Shown here piece by piece: positions 1 to 5,148 of a stretch of 5,148 nt of DNA. Within the stretch, counting starts at the first letter, position 1. The number at the start of each line of letters is the position of its first letter. This DNA is from Salinibacterium sp. (GTDB lineage Bacteria; Actinomycetota; Actinomycetes; Actinomycetales; Microbacteriaceae): assembly GCA_025352485.1 (NCBI GenBank), contig JANXTJ010000312.1:1-5148 (forward strand), read 5' to 3'. Below the pieces are notes generated by a model. That model saw only the letters and a program-made list of their open reading frames with translations, did no database searches and was not told the DNA's origin. Both the position numbers and the translations under genes were made by a program.

Positions 1-1016
1 CCAGCCTCGGGCTCGACCCGGATGTCGTCGACACGGCGTGCCTCGCTCACGACCTCGGGCATCCCCCTTTCGGTCACAATGGCGAGCGCGCGCTCAACGA
101 CTGGGCCGCCGATATCGGTGGCTTTGAGGGAAACGCGCAGACCCTGCGCCTTCTGACCCGCATCGAGCCGAAAGTGTTCGGGCCGAACGGGAAGAGCTAT
201 GGCCTCAACCTGACCCGCGCATCGCTGGACGCGAGTTGCAAATACCCGTGGCCGAGTTCGCAGGGCGTGCAAGACCCCAGCGGCCGCAGCAAATATGGTT
301 TTTACGATGACGACATCGAAGTTTTCGAATGGGTGCGCGCGGGGGCTCCGGTTCACCAACGCTGCGTCGAAGCCCAGGTCATGGATCTGTCTGACGACAT
401 CGGCTACTCCGTACATGACTTCGAGGATGCCGTGGTCAACGGCTACGTCGACGTCACGACCCTGGGCGCGCGGGTCGACCACGACGCGCTCGTCGACTCG
501 ATGTTCACGTGGATCGGCGGCGAATTTCCGCACGACGAACTGATCGCCGCTTTCGACCGGCTAGACTCGCTGCCGGACTGGCTCGAGCAATGGGATGGCA
601 GCCGGCAGGCGCACGGCCGGCTCAAGAACCTCACCAGCCAGCTGATCGGCCGGTTCGCCGGAGCCGCCACGCACGCCACCAGGGAGGCATTTCCGCGGGC
701 GGCACTGGCCAGGTTCGGTGCCGATGTTGTTGTTCCGCGGGACATCCAGGCGGAGATTGCCGTGCTGAAGGGCATAGTGGCGGCGTTCGTGATGTCGACG
801 AACGCGCGCCGTCCGATTTACCGGCAGCAGCGCGACATCCTCAGCGAACTTGCCGAAGTGTTGTTGAGCGCGGGCCCGCAGAACCTCGATGTGGGCTTCC
901 GCGGCGACTGGGATGCCGCGGCGAACGATGCCCAGCGTAAGCGCGCGGTCGTCGATCAGGTGGCTTCGCTCACCGACCAGTCCGCGATGCAGTGGCACGA
1001 GCGGCTGCTCGGCTGA
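1..1016 (+). CDS. dgt: Deoxyguanosinetriphosphate triphosphohydrolase (dGTPase), 3' part, truncated by window start
   Basis: This is the C-terminal 337 codons of an HD-superfamily dGTPase; the first complete codon is at base 3 and the stop is TGA 1014-1016. The family hydrolyses dGTP (in many members other dNTPs too) to the deoxynucleoside and triphosphate in the cytoplasm, shaping the dNTP pool. Visible directly are the metal-binding His-Asp pair in AHDLGHPPFGHNGE (local residues 15-28, bases 45-86), the NAQ motif at residues 44-46, KYGFYDDDIEVFEW, and the later DDIGYSVHD motif, whose Asp (bases 393-398) matches the last HD-domain metal ligand region. The first His of the HD set and the true start lie upstream of the window. 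The frame is intact to the stop. The gene precedes dnaG by 60 bases, an order familiar in actinobacteria. The C-terminal part (after about base 600) is more variable. Family assignment is secure; substrate range within the dNTPases is not shown by sequence. Confidence 0.95.
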   Translation, partial: SLGLDPDVVDTACLAHDLGHPPFGHNGERALNDWAADIGGFEGNAQTLRLLTRIEPKVFGPNGKSYGLNLTRASLDASCKYPWPSSQGVQDPSGRSKYGFYDDDIEVFEWVRAGAPVHQRCVEAQVMDLSDDIGYSVHDFEDAVVNGYVDVTTLGARVDHDALVDSMFTWIGGEFPHDELIAAFDRLDSLPDWLEQWDGSRQAHGRLKNLTSQLIGRFAGAATHATREAFPRAALARFGADVVVPRDIQAEIAVLKGIVAAFVMSTNARRPIYRQQRDILSELAEVLLSAGPQNLDVGFRGDWDAAANDAQRKRAVVDQVASLTDQSAMQWHERLLG

Positions 1017-1063
1017 CTGAGGGCGGCCGAACCGGGAGCCCCCCGATGAATCCCTGGCGACCG

Positions 1064-1069
1064 TAGAAT
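1064..1069 (+). promoter_or_regulatory. Putative -10 box (TAGAAT) for a leaderless dnaG transcript
   Basis: TAGAAT fits the actinobacterial TANNNT -10 pattern and ends exactly 7 bases before the GTG start of dnaG. Transcription would therefore begin at or next to the G of the start codon, giving an mRNA without a 5' leader. No Shine-Dalgarno-like purine run precedes the GTG, which agrees with this reading. No good -35 hexamer is present at the normal spacing (1040-1047 is C-rich), which is common for this promoter class. dnaG may also be transcribed by read-through from dgt. Confidence 0.6.
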
Positions 1070-1076
1070 TACTGCT

Positions 1077-2978
1077 GTGGCAGGCCTGATTCGACGAAGC
1101 GATATCGACGAGGTCAGAGCGCGCACAAACCTTGCCGACATTGTGGGGGACTACGTCTCGCTCAAGAGCGCAGGGGTCGGTTCCATGAAGGGGTTGTGTC
1201 CCTTCCACGAGGAGCGGTCCCCGAGTTTTCATGTGCGCCCTGTCGTCGGTTTTTACCACTGCTTCGGCTGTGGCGAGGGCGGCGACGTCTTTACGTTCTT
1301 ACAAAAGATGGACCACGTCAGCTTCTCGGAAGCCGTCGAGCGGATGGCGGGTCGCCTCGGCTACGAGCTGCACTACGAGGACGGTGGGGCGGCCCCCGAC
1401 CACGGCAATCGGGCGCGTATTCTTGCCGCCAACAAGAGCGCCGAGGAATTCTTCATCGCGCAACTGGCGACCCCGGATGCCGAGCCGGGCCGCGCATTTT
1501 TGGGCCAACGTGGCTTCGATCAGTCGGCCGCCGAGCGCTTCGGGATTGGTTTCGCGCCGCGCGGCGGGCTCCTGACCAAACACCTCAAGGGTTTGGGCTA
1601 CAGCGAGGACGAGCTGATCATCGCTGGGCTGCTCGGCAAGGGCGAACGCGGGGATGTTTATGACCGTTTCCGGGGTCGACTGGTCTGGCCGATTCGAGAT
1701 GTGACGGGCTCGACGCTCGGCTTCGGAGCCCGCAAACTTCTGGACGATGACAATGGCCCGAAGTACCTGAACACGCCAGAGACCCCGGTCTATCACAAGA
1801 GCCAGGTGCTCTATGGGCTCGACCTCGCCAAGCGAGACATCGCCCGTGGCCGACAGGTGGTGGTGGTGGAGGGCTACACCGACGTGATGGCCTGTCATCT
1901 CGCCGGCGTCACGACGGCGGTCGCCACCTGTGGCACCTCGTTCGGGGTCGATCACATCAAGATCGTTCGCCGGGTGATCGGTGACGTCGATAACGCGGAC
2001 ACGACCGGCACCGGCGAGGTCATTTTTACTTTCGATCCGGATGAGGCGGGCCAGAAGGCGGCCAGCCGCGCCTTTGCCGAGGAACAGCGTTTCGCCGCCC
2101 AGACGTTCGTCGCCGTCGCGCCGGACGGGCTTGACCCCTGTGATCTGCGGCTCAACCGCGGCGATGACGCGGTGCGCAGGCTCATCAAGACCCGCAAGCC
2201 GATGTTCGAGTTCATGGTGCGCCGGCGGCTCGCCGAGCACGACCTGGAGACGGTGGAGGGCCGGGTGGCGGCCCTGCGCGCGGCGGCACCGGTGGTGGCG
2301 GGCATCCGCGATCAGGCGCTCAGTATCGGCTATGTGCGTAACCTGGCCGGCTGGCTCGGCATGGATCCTAGCGAGGTGCAGCGTGCCGTGCAGACCGCCA
2401 AGAATGTGGCGCCGCGGGCCGTAGAGCCCGAACGTCGGCCGCAAAATCAGACCGAAACCGGTCACGACCGCGAGGCCGAGCCGGAATCCGCGAGGCGCAC
2501 CGGTGAGCCCAACCTGACGACGCTGCCGACCGACCCGGCCACCCGGTTGGAGCGCGACGCCCTGATGGCGGTGCTGCAGCATCCGGCCGATATTGGTGTC
2601 GACATGATCCGTCGCGTGGCACAGGTGGCTTTCGTCGACAACACTCTCGCGGTGGTTCGGGATGCCATCGCCTCGAGCATCGAGCGCTGGAACCAGCCGG
2701 CCTGGCTGTCGCTGGTCGCCGACGAGGTTCCGCCGAGTTTTTCGACGCTGGTGAAGCAGCTCGGTGTCGCCCCGATCCCTGAGCGGGAGGATCGCATCGC
2801 GGCGTACTGCAAGAGCGTCACGGCTGACATTGTTGACCGCGATTTGCTTCGCCAGAAGCGCGATTTTCTGGGGGCGCTGCAACGACTGGATGCGGCGTCG
2901 GAACCGGAGAAATACGGGCAGGTTCAGCGCGACTTGGTGCGTGTGGAAACCGAGCGCAGGGCCCTTCGGGACGCCTGA
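1077..2978 (+). CDS. dnaG: DNA primase DnaG
   Basis: This is a complete 633-residue bacterial primase, which makes the RNA primers for leading-strand initiation and each Okazaki fragment, working with the replicative helicase DnaB. The N-terminal zinc ribbon is intact: C41 and H44 in CPFHEE, C62 and C65 in HCFGCG. The RNA polymerase domain follows, with KYLNTPETPVYHK at 229-241, the TOPRIM acidic motif VVEGYTDVMA (E265, D269) and the second acidic motif FDPDEAGQ (D320, D322). Residues about 441-490 are a polar Pro/Glu/Arg-rich linker, and 490-633 is the divergent helicase-interaction domain ending in charged helices. GTG 1077 is chosen because it gives the usual family N-terminus and an in-frame TGA lies at 1047-1049. 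Initiation is probably leaderless. Between Arg299 and the second acidic motif is an acidic loop (about 301-314) longer than in E. coli DnaG. I see no frameshift. The overall assignment is secure. Confidence 0.98.
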   Translation: MAGLIRRSDIDEVRARTNLADIVGDYVSLKSAGVGSMKGLCPFHEERSPSFHVRPVVGFYHCFGCGEGGDVFTFLQKMDHVSFSEAVERMAGRLGYELHYEDGGAAPDHGNRARILAANKSAEEFFIAQLATPDAEPGRAFLGQRGFDQSAAERFGIGFAPRGGLLTKHLKGLGYSEDELIIAGLLGKGERGDVYDRFRGRLVWPIRDVTGSTLGFGARKLLDDDNGPKYLNTPETPVYHKSQVLYGLDLAKRDIARGRQVVVVEGYTDVMACHLAGVTTAVATCGTSFGVDHIKIVRRVIGDVDNADTTGTGEVIFTFDPDEAGQKAASRAFAEEQRFAAQTFVAVAPDGLDPCDLRLNRGDDAVRRLIKTRKPMFEFMVRRRLAEHDLETVEGRVAALRAAAPVVAGIRDQALSIGYVRNLAGWLGMDPSEVQRAVQTAKNVAPRAVEPERRPQNQTETGHDREAEPESARRTGEPNLTTLPTDPATRLERDALMAVLQHPADIGVDMIRRVAQVAFVDNTLAVVRDAIASSIERWNQPAWLSLVADEVPPSFSTLVKQLGVAPIPEREDRIAAYCKSVTADIVDRDLLRQKRDFLGALQRLDAASEPEKYGQVQRDLVRVETERRALRDA

Positions 2979-3076
2979 AATGTCCCCCAAAATCCGGCGT
3001 TTGGTTGCTTTCCGATAAACATCCGTCGTGCGGACCGCCGCCACGCCCGCCCGCCTCGTGTTCTGTGTTAGGACTG

Positions 3077-3159
3077 GTTCCACAGCAATGCACGGGGCGC
3101 AGAAGCGTGCCGCCGCATGCCGTTCCACAAAAAGGAACGTTCTGTTCCACAAAAAGGAA
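3077..3159 (+). repeat. Array of GTTCCACA boxes with TTCC/GGAA dyads upstream of the binding-protein gene
   Basis: GTTCCACA occurs three times in the same direction: 3077-3084, 3122-3129 and 3144-3151. The last two copies extend to an identical 16-mer, GTTCCACAAAAAGGAA (3122-3137 and 3144-3159), 22 bases apart, close to two helical turns. The first 16-mer lies within an inverted repeat, CGTTCC at 3121-3126 and GGAACG at 3134-3139, around a 7-base A-rich centre. GGAAC 3134-3138 and GTTCC 3144-3148 form another dyad around five bases, and GAACGTTC 3135-3142 is a perfect palindrome. The layout could be a tandem operator for a dimeric regulator, or a short duplication of the ribosome-binding segment. 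No regulator family can be named from the sequence. Confidence 0.6.
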
Positions 3160-3164
3160 GAGGT
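3156..3164 (+). promoter_or_regulatory. Ribosome binding site of the substrate-binding protein gene
   Basis: The purine run GGAAGAGGT contains GAGGT, a good match to the anti-Shine-Dalgarno sequence, 8 bases before ATG 3173. It overlaps the end of the second 16-base repeat, so a protein or RNA structure on the repeat could block ribosome access. The first repeat copy carries a second AAAAAGGAA purine run further upstream, too far away to serve this start. Confidence 0.7.
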
Positions 3165-3172
3165 AGACGGAT

Positions 3173-4789
3173 ATGACATCCGCATCCAAAAACAAGCGCC
3201 TGCTCGGCGTTCTTGCCGGGACCGCGGTCGTCGCACTGGCACTCGCCGGTTGCGCAGCGGGCGGCGGGTCGGGCTCGCAAGCTAGCTCGCTCGTGATCGG
3301 CACGACCGACAAGGTGACGGCGCTCGACCCCGCTGGTTCGTATGACAACGGTTCGTTGACGGTACAAACGCAAGTCTTCGCACTGCTGCTGAACTCCGTC
3401 CCCGGTTCCGCTAACGTCGTTCCCGACCTCGCCGCATCCTCCTCGTTTACCTCGGCTACCGACTACACGGTCAAGCTCAAGCCGGGTCTGAAGTGGGCCA
3501 ACGGGCATCCCCTCACCGCCGCAGATGTGAAGTTCAGCTTCGACCGCCAGCTCAAGATTGCTGACCAGAACGGCCCGTCGGTGCTGCTCTACAACCTGGC
3601 GAGCACGGATGCCGTGGATGACACCACGGTCGTCTTCCATCTCAAGGCGCCTAACGACCAGATCTTCCCCCAAATTCTGACCAGCCAGGCCGGAATCATC
3701 GTGGACAAGCAGACATTCTCGCCTGACGCCGTGACCCCGGATGAGGCCATCGTCAAGGCCAACGCCTTCAATGGCCAGTACGTCATCACGAGCTACGACT
3801 TCAACAACCTCGTCTCGTTGACCGCGAACAAGGACTACGCAGGTGCGCTCGGTGCAGCGAAGACCCAGAAGATCAACCTGAAGTACTACACCGATTCGTC
3901 GAACCTGAAGCTTGATGTGCAGGAGGGCAACATTGATGGCGCCTACCGCAGCCTCTCGGCCACCGACGTTGCCGACCTGAAGAAGAACAACAAGGTCACC
4001 GTCACCGACGGTCCCGGTGGAGAGATCCGCTACATGACGTTCAACTTCAACACGCAGCCCTACGGCGCGACGACCGCAGAGGCCAACCCGGCCAAGGCCC
4101 TGGCCGTGCGCAAGGCCGTGGCCAACCTGGTCGACCGTCAGGCCATCGCCGCGCAGGTCTACAAGGGCACCTACCTGCCGCTGTACTCCTACGTTCCGGC
4201 CGGCTTCGTGGGCGCCACGGAAGCCCTGAAGGATGCCTACGGTAAGGTGGGTGCTCCCGATGCCGCTGCCGCGAAGAAGGTGCTCACCGACGCCGGCATT
4301 ACCGGCCCGGTCGCGCTGAACCTGCAGTACAACCCGGATCACTACGGCCAGTCGTCCGGCGACGAGTACGCCCTGGTGAAGAGCCAGCTCGAGGACGGCG
4401 GCCTCTTCAAGGTCAACCTGCAATCGACGGAGTGGGTGCAGTACTCGAAAGACCGAGTTGCCAACGTGTACCCCGTCTTCCAGATGGGCTGGTTCCCTGA
4501 CTACGCGGATGCCGATAACTACCTGGCTCCGTTCTTCACGCCGTCCAGCTTCCTGGTGAACCACTACGACAACCCCACCGTTACCGCCCTCATCGGCGCG
4601 CAGGCGGTCGAAAACGACGCGGCCGCCCGCAAGAGTGACATCGAGAAAATTCAGTCGCTCGTTGCGGCTGACCTCCCGACGATCCCGCTGCTGCAGGGTG
4701 CTCAGATCGCGGTGACGGGTAAGACCGTCACCGGCACTACGCTCGACGGTTCGTTCAAGTTCCGTTTCGCGACGCTCAAAAAGGGCTAA
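3173..4789 (+). CDS. ABC transporter substrate-binding lipoprotein, family 5 (peptide/oligopeptide type)
   Basis: This complete 538-residue extracytoplasmic solute-binding protein captures a substrate outside the membrane and delivers it to its permease pair. The N-terminus is a lipoprotein signal: basic KNKR at 7-9 and beyond, a hydrophobic core, and lipobox LAGC with Cys27 as the lipidation site, followed by a Gly/Ser-rich linker (28-39) for membrane tethering. The family 5 signature region runs about 98-125 (DYTVKLKPGLKWANGHPLTA, then ADVKFSFDR). Other typical elements are AVRKAVANLVDR (about 311-322) and GWFPDYADADNYLAPFF (about 439-455). Length is normal for the DppA/OppA group (500-600 residues). 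A good ribosome binding site sits 8 bases before the ATG, and a DppB-type permease begins 112 bases downstream, confirming a transport operon. The substrate is not decided by sequence: di- or oligopeptides are the default, but nickel, sugars or other compounds are known for this cluster. Confidence 0.95.
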   Translation: MTSASKNKRLLGVLAGTAVVALALAGCAAGGGSGSQASSLVIGTTDKVTALDPAGSYDNGSLTVQTQVFALLLNSVPGSANVVPDLAASSSFTSATDYTVKLKPGLKWANGHPLTAADVKFSFDRQLKIADQNGPSVLLYNLASTDAVDDTTVVFHLKAPNDQIFPQILTSQAGIIVDKQTFSPDAVTPDEAIVKANAFNGQYVITSYDFNNLVSLTANKDYAGALGAAKTQKINLKYYTDSSNLKLDVQEGNIDGAYRSLSATDVADLKKNNKVTVTDGPGGEIRYMTFNFNTQPYGATTAEANPAKALAVRKAVANLVDRQAIAAQVYKGTYLPLYSYVPAGFVGATEALKDAYGKVGAPDAAAAKKVLTDAGITGPVALNLQYNPDHYGQSSGDEYALVKSQLEDGGLFKVNLQSTEWVQYSKDRVANVYPVFQMGWFPDYADADNYLAPFFTPSSFLVNHYDNPTVTALIGAQAVENDAAARKSDIEKIQSLVAADLPTIPLLQGAQIAVTGKTVTGTTLDGSFKFRFATLKKG

Positions 4790-4812
4790 TGCAGTAACAA
4801 AATACGGTCACG

Positions 4813-4830
4813 GCTAGAGTCTTCTCTAGT
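4813..4830 (+). other. Small perfect hairpin after the binding-protein gene
   Basis: CTAGAG (4814-4819) and CTCTAG (4824-4829) form a perfect 6-bp stem around a TCTT loop; a G-T pair at 4813/4830 could add one more. It lies 24 bases past the stop codon and 8 bases before the larger terminator-like hairpin. It has no T-tract of its own. It might protect the 3' end of the binding-protein transcript or be a DNA operator; the function is inferred only. Confidence 0.45.
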
Positions 4831-4838
4831 GCGCGATC

Positions 4839-4877
4839 GGGGGCGACCCGCATGATGCGGGCCGCCCCCTTTCGTTT
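4839..4877 (+). terminator. Strong GC-rich intrinsic-terminator-like hairpin inside the transport operon
   Basis: GGGGGCG (4839-4845) pairs with CGCCCCC (4863-4869). After one A/C mismatch (4846/4862), CCCGC (4847-4851) pairs with GCGGG (4857-4861) around the loop ATGAT. The 12-pair, almost entirely G/C stem is followed directly by TTTCGTTT, a T-rich but interrupted tail. It lies between the binding-protein stop and the permease start, where such structures often act as partial terminators or as 3' ends that stabilise the abundant binding-protein message. Confidence 0.75.
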
Positions 4878-4901
4878 CTCCCGCTCTCTGGATTGGCAAT
4901 C

Positions 4902-5148
4902 ATGACCACGACCGCACCGTTCACAGTCGAGCCAGCGCCCCCCACGACTCGGCGTTCACGGCCAGCGAGCAATCCCCTCGTGCGCTATATCGTCGTGCGC
5001 TTTCTGCTCATCATCCCGACGATCTTCATCCTCGTCACGATGGTTTTTCTGCTCATGCGCACGATCGGTGACCCGATCACGGCCTCGCTGGGCGGCAAGC
5101 TCACGCCGGACCAACTGGCGCAGCGCATCCATGAGGCGGGCTACGACC
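4902..5148 (+). CDS. ABC transporter permease, DppB/OppB type, 5' part truncated by window end
   Basis: An open frame from ATG 4902 runs off the window after 82 codons. The first about 27 residues are a polar Pro/Thr/Arg-rich cytoplasmic tail. Residues about 29-52 (starting YIVVRFLLIIPTIFILV) form the first membrane helix, followed by RTIGDPIT and a segment GGKLTPDQLAQRIHEAGYD typical of the first extracytoplasmic stretch of DppB-like inner-membrane permeases. It should pair with a DppC-type permease and ATPases downstream to import the ligand delivered by the upstream binding protein. No clear Shine-Dalgarno sequence is visible; the bases before ATG are GATTGGCAATC, a short dyad, so translation may be weak or the start could differ. 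Other in-frame ATGs lie inside or after the helix and would remove it, so 4902 is preferred. Confidence 0.9.
   Translation, partial: MTTTAPFTVEPAPPTTRRSRPASNPLVRYIVVRFLLIIPTIFILVTMVFLLMRTIGDPITASLGGKLTPDQLAQRIHEAGYD

Noticed and set aside
509..940. 143-codon + strand frame inside dgt
   Set aside because: It is an alternate frame of the dGTPase gene, with an Arg/Ala/Gly-rich translation and no motif.
2968..2986. Hairpin GGGAC...GTCCC across the dnaG stop codon as a terminator
   Set aside because: The stem is only 5 bp with a 9-base loop and is followed by CCAAAATCC rather than a T-tract, so it is not a credible intrinsic terminator. The end of the dnaG transcript remains unidentified.
3001..3020. 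TTGGTT / GATAAA as a sigma-70-type promoter for the binding-protein gene
   Set aside because: The two hexamers are only 7 bases apart, far from the 16-18 needed, and GATAAA lacks the final T. No convincing promoter could be placed in 2979-3172.
3063..3085. CTGTG...CACAG inverted repeat with a 13-base centre as an operator or tRNA-like arm
   Set aside because: Five-base arms at this spacing are common by chance. The nearby GGTTCCAC resembles a T-arm only superficially and no acceptor, D or anticodon stems can be built around it.
1299..3242. Very long open frame on the minus strand (about 647 codons) opposite dnaG
   Set aside because: It lies antisense to a clear primase gene, its translation resembles no known family, and it runs on into the dnaG-lipoprotein spacer. 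Long antisense frames are expected in GC-rich genes because codon bias removes stop codons from that frame.
3028..3285. 85-codon GTG-started frame crossing into the binding-protein gene
   Set aside because: It overlaps over 100 bases of the lipoprotein signal region in another frame, has no ribosome binding site and gives an Arg-rich shadow-like translation.
3068..4564. Long open frame on the minus strand (about 498 codons) opposite the binding-protein gene
   Set aside because: Its Val/Gly/Arg-rich translation is the complement of the lipoprotein's codon pattern, with no recognisable motif. It is a composition shadow.

Overview
The window looks like a core chromosomal segment of a high-GC Gram-positive actinobacterium. 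The family Microbacteriaceae is my best guess, but this is inference. The reasons are high GC by eye, GC-rich third codon positions, the dgt-dnaG gene order, actinobacterial-type DnaG and Dgt sequences, a GTG-initiated dnaG with no Shine-Dalgarno sequence, and a lipoprotein substrate-binding protein with a Gly/Ser-rich linker after its lipobox. All four genes are on the + strand. I saw no tRNA, rRNA, CRISPR array, insertion sequence or phage gene.

Layout: (1) 1-1016 is the 3' part of a dGTP triphosphohydrolase gene (dgt), cut by the window's left edge but still carrying the metal-binding His-Asp motif. (2) 1017-1076 is a 60-base spacer with a TAGAAT -10 box exactly 7 bases before the dnaG GTG, the classic arrangement for a leaderless mRNA. 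(3) 1077-2978 is a complete DNA primase gene (dnaG), with zinc ribbon, TOPRIM core and C-terminal helicase-interaction region. (4) 2979-3172 is a 194-base regulatory spacer with a GC-rich first part and, next to the following gene, repeated GTTCCACA boxes, including two identical 16-mers 22 bases apart that form TTCC/GGAA dyads. (5) 3173-4789 is a complete family 5 (peptide-type) ABC transporter substrate-binding lipoprotein. (6) 4790-4901 holds a small hairpin and then a strong GC-rich terminator-like hairpin with a T-rich tail. (7) 4902-5148 is the start of a DppB-type ABC permease cut by the right edge.

The genes form two functional blocks. dgt and dnaG are nucleotide and replication housekeeping genes: one controls dGTP, the other makes primers. 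The binding protein and permease begin a peptide/solute import operon, whose second permease and ATPase genes would be expected downstream. The terminator-like hairpin between binding protein and permease suggests attenuation that yields more binding protein than permease.

I found no convincing new biological system. The most interesting points are regulatory: the leaderless dnaG start, the repeated box array before the binding protein, a 19-codon upstream ORF overlapping its start as ATGA, and the hairpin pair inside the transport operon.
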